In this document: in pieces, positions 52,757-61,481 of the stretch
How the letters are laid out: every line of letters begins with the position of its first letter
Numbering within the stretch: the first letter of the stretch is position 1
From: Bacteroidales bacterium
GTDB lineage: Bacteria; Bacteroidota; Bacteroidia; Bacteroidales; Muribaculaceae
Length of the DNA: 64,000 nucleotides
Assembly: GCA_003150235.1 (NCBI GenBank)
Contig: QAMW01000048.1
Coordinates: forward strand, 1 to 64,000
Direction of reading: 5' to 3'
The notes under the pieces: generated by a model
Told to the model about the DNA's origin: nothing
Databases searched by the model: none
What the model saw: only the letters and a program-made list of their open reading frames with translations
Translations under genes and position numbers: made by a program

Positions 52757-53651
52757 CAGTCCAAAGATTAAAATAATTATACCATTGTTCGGGATAATGG
52801 CGTACTGTATCGTCGAGCAAGTTGGCAAATTCACGAGCCATACGTTCTGCCTCCTTTCGGGGTTGCATTTCTTCGGATGCGCCTGCTATAGGTCTTATTA
52901 TGATTCGATACCTGTTTTTCCCTTCCTTCATCACCGCTACAAAAAGCATTGGTACGTGCTTGGTCGCCGCCATCACGAATGGACCTTGCGGTAAGTTGGC
53001 ATTAGCCCCCAGCAAGGGAAGACTGTAAGATTTAGCAGAGCCGAAAACACGATCAGCTGGCATACTAACCACCTCTCCGTTGTCTAGTGCTTCATTAATT
53101 ATGAACAAATGGCTCATGTCGGCACTCATTGGTATCATCCGTATACTGTTGGGGGCAAACATACTTTGGCGATTAGCCATTACTGTAGCTTTTTCACCGC
53201 CGAAAACAAGTGCGTTGAAGCGTTTGTTCTTTGCTTTCAAAGTATACCCAGCCAGCTCATAATTACCAATATGAGACGAAAGCTGTACGAATCCGGATGG
53301 CGAGCTATCAAGTGACAAATAATAGTCGTACCCATCCAACTCAACGTCGAATTTCCGTCCGGCATACATGGCGAATCGGTCTATAATAACTTCAGCAAAA
53401 GCGTTGAAATTACGAAAGACATATTTGATTGCGTCAAAACGTCCTAACCCGAGCCTTTTGCGAGCAAAGGAATAAGCATATCGACGGCCATTTGTGTTGA
53501 TGGCAACTGTTGGTGGAATAACAAAAACTTTGGCAAAGGCATAAATCAACCGCGGAGGAATGACACGCAACATTCCAACCAGATGCCTGTGCATCCAGCT
53601 GTTGCCGTAGGTTGTCCCTTTCCATTCGCTATGTTGAAGTTCCTTCTCCAA
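52749..53651 (-). CDS. LpxL/HtrB-type acyltransferase
   Basis: 300 residues. Lysophospholipid acyltransferase-like domain with the His-x4-Glu site in SSHIGNYELAG near 127-131 and SMPADRVFG near 198; C-terminal PEQWYNYFNLW is the family's usual end. In aryl polyene clusters such enzymes are thought to move acyl or polyene chains to a lipid anchor. Confidence 0.86.
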   Translation of the reverse strand: MEKELQHSEWKGTTYGNSWMHRHLVGMLRVIPPRLIYAFAKVFVIPPTVAINTNGRRYAYSFARKRLGLGRFDAIKYVFRNFNAFAEVIIDRFAMYAGRKFDVELDGYDYYLSLDSSPSGFVQLSSHIGNYELAGYTLKAKNKRFNALVFGGEKATVMANRQSMFAPNSIRMIPMSADMSHLFIINEALDNGEVVSMPADRVFGSAKSYSLPLLGANANLPQGPFVMAATKHVPMLFVAVMKEGKNRYRIIIRPIAGASEEMQPRKEAERMAREFANLLDDTVRHYPEQWYNYFNLWTDD

Positions 53652-53672
53652 AATTTATGCCTTTATTAGCTT

Positions 53673-53918
53673 TTATTTGCTTACTTTGCTTTCTATATAA
53701 TCATAGAACTCGTTGAGTGTCTTAACTTTAGCCATTTCTTCAGGCTTGATTTTGAAACCGAAACGCTTTTCTACGATTACAACAATGTCAACGAAATCAA
53801 GGCTGTCAATGCCAACATCTTCTTTCAGGTTGGCCTCAGGATAGATTTTCTCCTCGTCGATTTCCAAATCTTCGATAAGAAAATCTTTTACTTCATCTTC
53901 TATCTGTTTACGATCCAT
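53673..53918 (-). CDS. Acyl carrier protein (2)
   Basis: 81 residues, Ser39 in DVGIDSLDFVDI is the phosphopantetheine site. It precedes the acyltransferase by 21 bases and follows the methyltransferase by 1 base. Two ACPs in one operon imply separate starter-loading and elongation carriers (inference). Confidence 0.92.
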   Translation of the reverse strand: MDRKQIEDEVKDFLIEDLEIDEEKIYPEANLKEDVGIDSLDFVDIVVIVEKRFGFKIKPEEMAKVKTLNEFYDYIESKVSK

Positions 53919-53919
53919 T

Positions 53920-55014
53920 TTATTTTTTACATACTATTATACTGTGCCCTTGACCGAGTCGGTCATGGGTTGTTTCTACTTTAAGCCCAGCCTTTTCTAT
54001 CAACACGTACAAGTCCTCCGAATGGTACATTTTGCTGTTGCCGTTAGCCATTGCTGTGAAGTAAAGGCTTGTGAGAGTGAGACACAAAGACGCAGGTTCA
54101 AAGCGCTGTCTATCCCACAGGGTTTCCATTATATAAAGGCGTGAGTCAGCGTCCATTACCTGAACGGCTCGTTTAAGGATGCTCACAATCTGCTCCTCAC
54201 TAAAACAATCGAGGAACTGGCTCATCCAAATAGCATCGAAACGGCATTCTTCAGGCATTTTTGCATTTTCGTCCAGCAAATTAATGCCAAGCCCTTCAAT
54301 GCGATCCGCACCGTATTTATCAGCAATGTTGTTTTGCATCATCTCAATCTGCTGCGGTAAATCAAGAATAGTAACTTTTACATTATGATCATGTCCTACA
54401 CACTGCAGAGCCCATCGGCCGGTGTTTCCGCCAACATCGAGAAGTGTTCGCGGATTTGATGCGAATACTATATCAAGAGCCTGCTCGAAAGAGCTGTCAG
54501 AATAGAAATGGTCAAAAGCGAACCAACTGTTCTGAACCTCTTTCGGTAGGGTTGACAGACCTTCATAAATAGTGGGCCAGTTGCCAAGCGTCTTAAGCCC
54601 CTCCGGTTTCCCGTTTTTCAGAGACTCGTCAAGGTAATACCAACCCCGATAGTTAACATCGTGATTGAAGTCTATGTTGACTCGTGTTGCCGGGTCATTG
54701 ATAAGAAACCATCCGGTTTTGGAAATGGTAAACCGATTAGTTTCAGGGTCTACAAGAACTATTCCAATGCTTAGAGATGCCTCCAGCAGACATTTGGCTG
54801 CATACTCACTGATTTGGGCTTTTTCTGCCACCTCAATGACAGTCATCCCGTTGTCACTGTCACGCAACATATCCATAATGCCCCAATTGAGCATTATTCG
54901 GGCTGTCTGGAAAATTGCGGGCCCAAATGCAATGAACTCAGCTTGACGTTGAGCCTCTTTTGCAGAAAGAGTTTCATTGCAATATCTCTTTTTAAGTTCG
55001 GGAAACAGGTTCAT
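53920..55014 (-). CDS. SAM-dependent O/C-methyltransferase
   Basis: 364 residues. N-terminal winged-helix dimerization domain (about 20-110) and a class I methyltransferase domain with LLDVGGNTGRWAL near 192-204, ILDLPQQIE and a C-terminal HDRLGQGHSIIVCKK. Like plant and bacterial Methyltransf_2 enzymes. It probably methylates the aryl head group of the polyene, as in known methylated aryl polyenes; position unknown. Confidence 0.86.
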   Translation of the reverse strand: MNLFPELKKRYCNETLSAKEAQRQAEFIAFGPAIFQTARIMLNWGIMDMLRDSDNGMTVIEVAEKAQISEYAAKCLLEASLSIGIVLVDPETNRFTISKTGWFLINDPATRVNIDFNHDVNYRGWYYLDESLKNGKPEGLKTLGNWPTIYEGLSTLPKEVQNSWFAFDHFYSDSSFEQALDIVFASNPRTLLDVGGNTGRWALQCVGHDHNVKVTILDLPQQIEMMQNNIADKYGADRIEGLGINLLDENAKMPEECRFDAIWMSQFLDCFSEEQIVSILKRAVQVMDADSRLYIMETLWDRQRFEPASLCLTLTSLYFTAMANGNSKMYHSEDLYVLIEKAGLKVETTHDRLGQGHSIIVCKK

Positions 55015-55072
55015 TACGGATGTCCTAATATATTATGGGCTGATTGATATACAATCCTATAGCCCTATATTT

Positions 55073-55606
55073 TTAGTGGTTCTTTTTAGCCTTCTCGGCT
55101 TCTTTAAAGTCTTTGACAAAGAGTTTGCCAAGGCTTTTGCCGATACTTTTGAACTGATCTCGGAACGCAATCTTATCATTGCTATCTGCATCATCCGAAG
55201 AGAACGCAATAACAGCAATTGGGTCAGTCGAACCGATAGCTGAAACTACGATTTCACCCTTGATGTCGCCTCCTTTTGAAATGGAATTTACGACAATTTC
55301 AAGTTTATATTTAGATTCATCGCTCTGGCTGTCCGATACTCGGACACCGTATTCAACGATAGATTCGTTCATTCTTGTGAGGAAGTATCCTAATGAAGCC
55401 TTTTCCCAGTCTGAATTTCTCTCAGCCGTACTCAGAAAGTCCTCAAGAGTACCAGCTTTACCGTAGATTGCGTCATTCCAGTTAATCGAAACTGGGACAA
55501 CTTTTGCTCCGATCAGTTCGGAAACACTTCCCGTGACCATTTTGGTCCCTGCGAAACAGGGCATTGCCAAAATCACCATCAGCAATGAGAAAATAAATTT
55601 TTTCAT
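55073..55606 (-). CDS. Secreted hypothetical protein, paralogue A
   Basis: 177 residues with a signal peptide (cleaved after MPCFA). Conserved patches shared with its neighbour: GAKxxPVxxNWxxAxYGxxG, FLST, EYGVR, DDADxNDKIAFRDQFKSxGKSLGKL. Basic C-terminal tail. No family recognised. It is part of the operon and follows the other copy by 49 bases. Confidence 0.75.
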   Translation of the reverse strand: MKKFIFSLLMVILAMPCFAGTKMVTGSVSELIGAKVVPVSINWNDAIYGKAGTLEDFLSTAERNSDWEKASLGYFLTRMNESIVEYGVRVSDSQSDESKYKLEIVVNSISKGGDIKGEIVVSAIGSTDPIAVIAFSSDDADSNDKIAFRDQFKSIGKSLGKLFVKDFKEAEKAKKNH

Positions 55607-55655
55607 AAGTATTTATGTTTTTGTTTCTGTTATTTTGCTTTGTGATTTACAGTAT

Positions 55656-56243
55656 TCAATTATAAAGCGGATTATAATCATCAGCCGGTCGTTCTCGTCT
55701 CTTTTTGCTTGATTCCGTCTTTATGTCTTTGTTATTCTTGAACTGACTTGTCATAAGTTTTCCGAGACTTTTACCAAGACTTTTGAACTGATCGCGGAAT
55801 GCAATCTTATCATTATTATCTGCATCATCCGATTTAAATTCAATTGAGGCAATTGTTTCAGATGGGTCAATGCTTATAATATTAATTATTCCTTGGATTG
55901 TACCATCTTTTGAAATAGATTGCACTAAGATCTCCATTTTATATTTGTAGCTTGTGGTATCCTGAGGACTTGTCAAGCGAACTCCATACTCGACAGTCTG
56001 AGCGTTAGTGCGCGTAAGCAGGTAGTCCAGTGATACTTTTTCCCAGTTGTCATCTCTAATTGATGTGCTAAGGAAATCAGCCAGTGCCCCAGAATTACCA
56101 TATACTGCATTATCCCAGTTTACAAACACAGGAATTGCCTTAGCGCCAGGCAACTTTGAGAGGTCGCCTGATATTAATTTTGTTCCTGCAATAATCGGGA
56201 AAGCTATGATAATTGCAAAAATTAGGGTAATCAACTTTTTCAT
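55656..56243 (-). CDS. Secreted hypothetical protein, paralogue B
   Basis: 195 residues, signal peptide (cleaved after FPIIA). Same patches as the neighbour, with a longer, strongly basic C-terminal tail (SSKKRRERP). The pair arose by tandem duplication. Starts 3 bases after the upstream ketosynthase stop, so it is firmly in the pigment operon, yet its role in pigment transport or assembly is not known. Confidence 0.75.
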   Translation of the reverse strand: MKKLITLIFAIIIAFPIIAGTKLISGDLSKLPGAKAIPVFVNWDNAVYGNSGALADFLSTSIRDDNWEKVSLDYLLTRTNAQTVEYGVRLTSPQDTTSYKYKMEILVQSISKDGTIQGIINIISIDPSETIASIEFKSDDADNNDKIAFRDQFKSLGKSLGKLMTSQFKNNKDIKTESSKKRRERPADDYNPLYN

Positions 56244-56246
56244 GAT

Positions 56247-57479
56247 CTAATCTTTGAATTTTCTTATTACCAAAGCACTATTTGTACCTCCAAAGCCAAA
56301 CGAGTTAGAAAGAATAATATCAAGCTCTTTCGGTGTCGTAACTCTCGCTAAGTTAAGCTGTGATGCTGCTTCACTCGGTTCATCGAGGTTAATGTTAGGG
56401 GCAACGAAATTGTTTTGCATCATTATGATGCTATACACGGCTTCGCTCGCTCCGGCCATCCAGCATTCATGACCGGTCATGGACTTGGTGGAACTTATAA
56501 GTGCCTTTTTGCCGTTGAAAAGCTCGTCCAAAGCCTTGGCTTCGAGATCGTCTCCCTGCGGGGTCGAAGTAGCATGAGCATTGACGTAGTCGATATCATC
56601 AGCAGACAAACCGGCATCTTCAAGGGCACGAGTCATTGCTATGTAAGAACCTTTGTCACTGGGCGATGATATTCCTCCGCCATTAGATGAGAAGCCGTAA
56701 CCGACAACCTCAGCCAAGATATTGGCGCCACGTGCCACAGCATGTTCGTAATCTTCCAGAACAAGTGCTGCGGCACCTCCACTGGGCACAAGTCCGTCGC
56801 GGTCTTTATCAAATGGGCGAGACGCGGCAGTCGGATTATCCAACCGGGCTGAGAAAGTGCCAAGCGCATCAAAAGATGACATTGCATACACGTTGACTTC
56901 CTGAGCGCCGCCAGCAAGTATCATGTCCTGAAGTCCGTCCCTAATCATTAGATATCCTATGCCAATAGAATGTGAACCGCTTGCACAAGCTGCACTAATG
57001 GTGAGGTTTATGCCACGCAGATGGAAGATGGTGCTGAGGTTCATGTTGACGGTCGAGTTCATCGATTGGAAAATAGATCCTGAGCCAATAAGAGCAGAGT
57101 CTTTTTTCTCCTTCATGACTTCGTGGGCCTCAACTACCGCTTTGGATGATGAATCGTTGCCGAAAATAATTCCGACCTCGTTGTTTTTGAGATAATCATC
57201 ATCTACATTAGCTTGCTCGAAGGCCTGTTTTGAAGCCATAAAAGCAAATTCGGCTTCTTCAGACATACCAACTCTTAGGCGTCGGTCAAGCACACCCTTG
57301 AGTTTAGGGCGTTCAACAATTCCTGTTAGAGCTGACCTATAGCCATACTCTAAGCGAGCGTCGTCAATGCCGATGCCGGACGCCCCGGCAAACAGCGAAT
57401 CTTTGACTTCGTTTATATCTTTTCCCAGGCAGGACCAAATGCCCATGCCGGTTATAACTACGCGTCTATTTTTTGCCAT
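56247..57479 (-). CDS. 3-oxoacyl-ACP synthase (FabB/F-like)
   Basis: 410 residues. Triad: Cys165 in SAACASGSH, His302 in NAHATSTPQGD, His337 in MTGHECWMAGASE. The TGHECWMAGASE variant is one I associate with flexirubin and aryl polyene ketosynthases. Ends in SNSFGFGGTNSALV. Third complete ketosynthase of the operon; probably works with the reductase 12 bases upstream. Confidence 0.92.
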   Translation of the reverse strand: MAKNRRVVITGMGIWSCLGKDINEVKDSLFAGASGIGIDDARLEYGYRSALTGIVERPKLKGVLDRRLRVGMSEEAEFAFMASKQAFEQANVDDDYLKNNEVGIIFGNDSSSKAVVEAHEVMKEKKDSALIGSGSIFQSMNSTVNMNLSTIFHLRGINLTISAACASGSHSIGIGYLMIRDGLQDMILAGGAQEVNVYAMSSFDALGTFSARLDNPTAASRPFDKDRDGLVPSGGAAALVLEDYEHAVARGANILAEVVGYGFSSNGGGISSPSDKGSYIAMTRALEDAGLSADDIDYVNAHATSTPQGDDLEAKALDELFNGKKALISSTKSMTGHECWMAGASEAVYSIIMMQNNFVAPNINLDEPSEAASQLNLARVTTPKELDIILSNSFGFGGTNSALVIRKFKD

Positions 57480-57491
57480 AGCAATTCCAGT

Positions 57492-58217
57492 TTAATAAAG
57501 CCCACCGTTGATAGAAATTGTCTGCCCGGTGATGTATGCAGCTTTGGGTGAAGCGAGGAAAGAAACTAAATCGGCCACTTCTTGAGGCTCTCCGAATCGA
57601 CCAAGGGGTACAGTTTTCTTCAGTTCTGCCTCATTCAGATCTTTTGTCATGTCTGACTTAATAAAGCCGGGGGCGATGGCATTTACCGTCACCTTACGGG
57701 GTGCCACTTCTTGAGCTAAAGCCTTTGTAGCACCAATAAGAGCCGCTTTTGCTGCGGAATAGTTTGTCTGCCCTGGCAAACCTTTCAGACCGGAAAGTGA
57801 GGCAACGTTTATTACACGGCCATTACGCTTGGTTAGCATACTCTTAAGGACGCGACGGGTCACATAGAAAAATCCATCAAGCGTAGTGTTGATGACTTTG
57901 TGCCACTGTTCACTTTGCAAGAATATCATCAGGTTATCATCGCGAAGACCGGCGTTATTCACAAGGACAGATATGCGATCATCGGGATGCTCATTTTCCC
58001 AACGTTCCAATGCTTCATCTACAGATGCCTCATTGGCTACATCGAAAGGTAGCAGTTCGGCTGTTTTCCCTTTATCCTGTATTGTATGAAGCACCTCAAG
58101 AGCGGCCTCTTCATTACTGCGATAATTCAGTAACACAGCATAACCGTCTTCGGCCAGTTGGATTGCTATGGCAGCACCAAGACCACGGGAGGCTCCAGTT
58201 ACTAATGCGTAATTCAT
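57492..58217 (-). CDS. 3-oxoacyl-ACP reductase (FabG-like)
   Basis: 241 residues, SDR fold. NAD(P)-binding TGASRGLGAAIA at 8-19, NNAG near 89-92, catalytic Ser in VASLSG, Tyr-x3-Lys in NYSAAKAAL near 152-156. Reduces the beta-keto group in each polyene cycle. Start overlaps the ammonia-lyase stop by one base (58217). Confidence 0.93.
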   Translation of the reverse strand: MNYALVTGASRGLGAAIAIQLAEDGYAVLLNYRSNEEAALEVLHTIQDKGKTAELLPFDVANEASVDEALERWENEHPDDRISVLVNNAGLRDDNLMIFLQSEQWHKVINTTLDGFFYVTRRVLKSMLTKRNGRVINVASLSGLKGLPGQTNYSAAKAALIGATKALAQEVAPRKVTVNAIAPGFIKSDMTKDLNEAELKKTVPLGRFGEPQEVADLVSFLASPKAAYITGQTISINGGLY

Positions 58218-59737
58218 TATTTCAGGGCAATTAAAATGTTTGAACGAAGATAAGCCTCAGTTTGTACTATTTCTTCGTAGAATGGGGTGTCCTCGACAAA
58301 TTTCGGACAGATAGCACGGATAGCATCATATTGTTCCCGTGTTGCAGGTGCTAATTTGTCTGCGATGTTTAGACAATCTGTTGCCTGGGCAAGAGCTATG
58401 AAGAGAATTGACATTACTTGATATGCATTGTCTATCACCTTTTGACACAGTAATGCGGAGTTTGTACCCATGCTCACAATGTCCTGGTTGTCGTTGTTAT
58501 TGGGGATGCTGTGGACGTAATTCGACATTGCCAAAGTCTGACACTCTGCAGTAGTCGATGTAGCTGTGAATTGACAAGCCTGCATGCCATAGTTGAGGCC
58601 AAGTACACCCATATTGAGGAATGGGGGTAGTATTCCATTGATGCGGTCGTGGAAGAGGTAATTGAGTTGACGTTCAGCCGTCATTGTCAGTCGTACAATG
58701 GCAAGCTTGACTTTATCAGCTTCTAGAGAGATATAGTCGCCGTGAAAATTCCCACCATGATAGATATTCTCTGTAGTATAATCTACAATAGGATTATCGC
58801 TTGCTGAATTAACCTCATTCTCAATAATTTCATGGGCATTCTGCAATGTGTCGTATATAGGACCGAGAATTTGTGGTATGCAACGCAACGAATAATATGC
58901 TTGTACCTTATGTTCGAAATACTTATCCTTATTTTTTTCGGGATTGTATAGCTCATGCTCGCGTCGCTGAAGACGTTTGCTTCCTTTGCTTGTTTCTCTG
59001 AGCCATCGTGCTATGACCTGCTGACCCGGCTGTCGACGACAGATATTTTCTTCTACAGACATATAATCGTCGAAAGACTCAGCAATTTCATTTATCCATG
59101 CCGATGCTAAGGTCGCGTATTTTACCAGATTTTCGGCATAGTATTGATTGACTATCGAAATTCCGGTCATAACCGACGTACCGTTTGTTACGGAGAGGCC
59201 TTCACGAATGAAGATTTGCATCGGCTTCAAGCCCTCCTTTTTCATTACATCCGCAGTCGGAAGCCATTCACCATTGTAATGAACTTTACCCTCACCAATT
59301 AAGCAGAGAGCTATGTGAGCCAGTTGAACAAGATCGCCACTTGCACCGACACTTCCATGTTTAGGTATAAATGGATAAATACCTCGGTTGATAAACTCTG
59401 TAAGAATACTAATAACCGAAGGATGAATACCGGAACGTGCTTGCAAGAAATTGCAAGTGCGAACAATCATCGCAGCTTTGACTTCGATGTCATCCAAAGG
59501 TTCACCTGCTCCGGTGGCATGGCTACGAATGATATTATACTGAAGCTCTTTGAGGTGTTCATCATCAACACGCCATTGAGCCATTGGCCCGAATCCTGTG
59601 TTAATTCCATAAATCACCTTATCTGATACAAAGTCATTAAGGAATCGATAACTCAGCTCTACCTCCTGCATTTGTTGCTCGGAGGTAGTAAATTCCTTTG
59701 ACCGGAATAAGTTATCGTATATATTGTTTAATTCCAT
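58217..59737 (-). CDS. Aromatic amino acid ammonia-lyase (TAL-type)
   Basis: 506 residues, MIO-dependent lyase of the HAL/PAL/TAL family. The MIO triad Ala132-Ser133-Gly134 is in GSVGASGDLVQ, the catalytic Tyr43 in VIYGINTGFG. Supplies the aryl acid starter (4-coumarate if tyrosine is the substrate). Residues 72-73 at the selectivity site read Ser-His, formally histidine-like. However, long stretches such as YHGGNFHGDYISLE, QLNYLF and SIPNNNDNQDIVSMGTNSA match the flexirubin-linked TAL of Flavobacterium johnsoniae as I remember it, which also has Ser-His there. First gene of the operon. Confidence 0.9.
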   Translation of the reverse strand: MELNNIYDNLFRSKEFTTSEQQMQEVELSYRFLNDFVSDKVIYGINTGFGPMAQWRVDDEHLKELQYNIIRSHATGAGEPLDDIEVKAAMIVRTCNFLQARSGIHPSVISILTEFINRGIYPFIPKHGSVGASGDLVQLAHIALCLIGEGKVHYNGEWLPTADVMKKEGLKPMQIFIREGLSVTNGTSVMTGISIVNQYYAENLVKYATLASAWINEIAESFDDYMSVEENICRRQPGQQVIARWLRETSKGSKRLQRREHELYNPEKNKDKYFEHKVQAYYSLRCIPQILGPIYDTLQNAHEIIENEVNSASDNPIVDYTTENIYHGGNFHGDYISLEADKVKLAIVRLTMTAERQLNYLFHDRINGILPPFLNMGVLGLNYGMQACQFTATSTTAECQTLAMSNYVHSIPNNNDNQDIVSMGTNSALLCQKVIDNAYQVMSILFIALAQATDCLNIADKLAPATREQYDAIRAICPKFVEDTPFYEEIVQTEAYLRSNILIALK

Positions 59738-60023
59738 CTCTAATATGAACGCTCACGGATGAGTCGATTGGTTTATACTGGCATATAGACAACGCGGAGC
59801 AGTTCTAACCGCTCCTAACTTCTTAATACTTCAGATGTCATTGCTCTCGTTGTCGTTGTCATTTCAATTAGAATTTATACATCATTCTGTGTTAAAAAAT
59901 AGCATCTCTTTTCTTTAGACACAAAACGTCATGCAAAGTTAATAAATTATTCTGAGATAGCGGTTATGCTCGAGCACTAAGTTATCTACAACTTGCCATT
60001 TAAAACATTTGGGATACGAACAC
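59738..60023. other. Leader of the pigment operon and flanking spacer
   Basis: No gene. The mRNA leader from about 59927 to 59738 is some 190 bases long. On the minus strand GGAGC / GCTCC around 59795-59813 can form a short hairpin near the ammonia-lyase start. Nothing else recognised. Confidence 0.45.
59934..59941 (-). promoter_or_regulatory. -7 box for the aryl polyene operon
   Basis: TAACTTTG on the minus strand matches TAnnTTTG; the only such box in the upstream gap. No TTTG at -33. Confidence 0.55.
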
Positions 60024-60060
60024 ACACCCTCTATTATGCAAAAATGCTAACAGAGGGTGT
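60024..60060. terminator. Hairpin after the lysozyme gene
   Basis: ACACCCTCT (60024-60032) pairs perfectly with AGAGGGTGT (60052-60060); the 19-base loop contains TGCA/TGC. It lies 22 bases past the lysozyme stop on the minus strand, so termination is likely although a U-tract is missing. Confidence 0.55.
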
Positions 60061-60081
60061 AGAAATTACGCAATAATATGT

Positions 60082-60579
60082 TTACGGGTTGAAAAATAGT
60101 TCTAGTTCCATCCAGCGGCGGCGATAGAGGCCGGGATGGCGGCGACCTTTGTAGCGGGAGAACGAGGTGTATTCTTGATAGATGTCGCGGTTGCCCGATT
60201 TCAGTTTCTTAAGCAGCGTGCTGTTCTGTATGCGGCCGCTGCCGACATTGTAAGCGAGGCAGGCAAGCAAAAGACTGTCCGCACCATAGCCGCGATAATA
60301 GGCGCAGAGCTGAGACAGGTCCTTGCGGAGAATACGCTCGGCTTCCGTGTGTGAATATTGCCGTTTCTTGTAGTTCTCGCCTTTCTTCACTACATGACCG
60401 TATGCGATTGTCGGCCAATGCTTAGGCGCATGGAGCGTTTCGTAATGCCGTATCAGGACACAGGCACGTTCAAATGGAGGCAACGCCATAAGATTGGCTT
60501 TGCGCGAGTCGGAGATAGAGGTGGCGTTGGCTGCCATCGCTGACAGCAACGCCACCATTACAAAGAGCCACTTTCTCAT
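60082..60579 (-). CDS. GH24-like lysozyme of a conjugative element
   Basis: 165 residues from ATG 60579, which overlaps the upstream stop (ATGA). Signal peptide cleaved after AANAT or nearby. Lysozyme core: catalytic Glu47 in IRHYETLH and PTIAYGH at 56-62, then AERILRKDL and LACLAYNVGSG. The loop between the Glu and TIAYGH is shorter than in T4-type enzymes, as is usual for Bacteroidales conjugative-element lysozymes (from memory). Likely opens peptidoglycan for the transfer apparatus. Its partner is the zincin gene directly upstream. Confidence 0.85.
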   Translation of the reverse strand: MRKWLFVMVALLSAMAANATSISDSRKANLMALPPFERACVLIRHYETLHAPKHWPTIAYGHVVKKGENYKKRQYSHTEAERILRKDLSQLCAYYRGYGADSLLLACLAYNVGSGRIQNSTLLKKLKSGNRDIYQEYTSFSRYKGRRHPGLYRRRWMELELFFNP

Positions 60580-61367
60580 CGGCGGCATCCTCTTGACTGA
60601 GATTCCTTCTCCTCCTCCGATTGATCTTCGGACTTAGTTTCCTCCCTCTCATCAACATAATGGTCAGAGAGTCTGGTTTCACCGTCACGATTCAACGCTC
60701 CGAAAAGACTCATCACATCAACCTGCCGGAAGCCCGGTTTCTTTGACGGCACACCCATAGCTGCAATCTCTTCCTTTTCATCGGCAACAGTTTTCGGAGT
60801 TTCCTTGAAAGGCACTTCCTCCGGAACCAAAGTCGGGTCCAAGGCAGCCTGTTCCGACGTATAAGGCTGAACTGTCTGACCATTCTCAAGCTGCTGACTC
60901 ACATCCTGCATACGATAGTTGATGACAGCCGTAGCCTTCTTGACATCAGACATGACGGTGCGGATGAAGTCCGGAGATTCTTCAAGTTCTGTAAGCCACG
61001 ACTTGAGATAGGCGGCCGAATCTCCCTTGACATGCTTCTGTATGCCATTCTGCTGACAGATAAGGGCTGAGCCGAGTTCCGCCACCAGTTCCTCACGGGC
61101 ATAGTCCTTGTCGCCGAAAGTACATGCTTTCAGACGGCCGAGACGGCTTTCGGCACCGGTCGAATGTGTCATCTCATGGAGAAGTGTTCCATAGAAACTC
61201 TCGCCGTCAACAAACTGCTCTTTGGTCGGAACTACGATATGGTCTTTCGATACGGAATAGTACGCCCGATCCTGATTTTCCGGCTTTATGGGGCAAATCC
61301 AGGCATTGTTGGCAATCATAGCGTCAACAACCGGAAAGGAGAAAGACTCACCTGTTGGAAAAGTCGG
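60576..61367 (-). pseudogene. ArdC-type zincin, 5' end cut off by IS21
   Basis: The surviving reading frame runs from the IS boundary (61367) to 60576, with the first in-frame ATG at 61319 (247 residues). It contains the zincin domain: LLHEMTHSTG (HExxH) near 46-55 of that ATG, then REELVAELGSALIC. ArdC-like anti-restriction proteins have a ssDNA-binding N-terminal domain of some 150 residues before this; here it would lie on the other side of the insertion sequence. The frame upstream of the ATG is open (VVDA, FPTGES) up to the IS, which supports truncation. The C-terminal tail is charged and unusual. Confidence 0.8.
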
Positions 61368-61381
61368 TGCAGATTGACCCC

Positions 61382-61395
61382 TCTCGGCGGAAAAA
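61382..61395 (+). repeat. IS21 terminal inverted repeat, left
   Basis: TCTCGGCGGAAAAA, 14 bases identical to the complement of 63987-64000. The inward sequences also correspond, with AATAAGATTGACCC common to both ends. Confidence 0.85.
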
Positions 61396-61481
61396 AATTG
61401 ACCCCATCGTCAAAATAAGATTGACCCCTTAAAAGTCCTGGCGGCGGGGGTCAATTTAATTTTGTCGATTTTATTTCCGGC

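Larger units (their letters stand above)
35397..59941 (-). other. Aryl polyene (flexirubin-like) biosynthetic operon
   Basis: Twenty-five genes on one strand with overlaps or gaps of at most about 60 bases and a single consensus promoter at the 59.9-kb end. The set includes an aromatic ammonia-lyase, aryl ligase, two ACPs, ketosynthases, ketoreductase, dehydratases, thioesterase, methyltransferase, acyltransferases, LolA, MMPL pump and FAD desaturase-like enzyme. This is the standard make-up of Bacteroidetes aryl polyene clusters. DarA and DarB, which make the dialkylresorcinol half of flexirubins, are not in the window. The genes look more AT-rich than the flanking mobile element. Confidence 0.88.

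Noticed and set aside
35397..59737. Dialkylresorcinol/flexirubin assignment
   Set aside because: No DarA- or DarB-like (KAS III-type) gene is present in the window, so only an aryl polyene core is supported.
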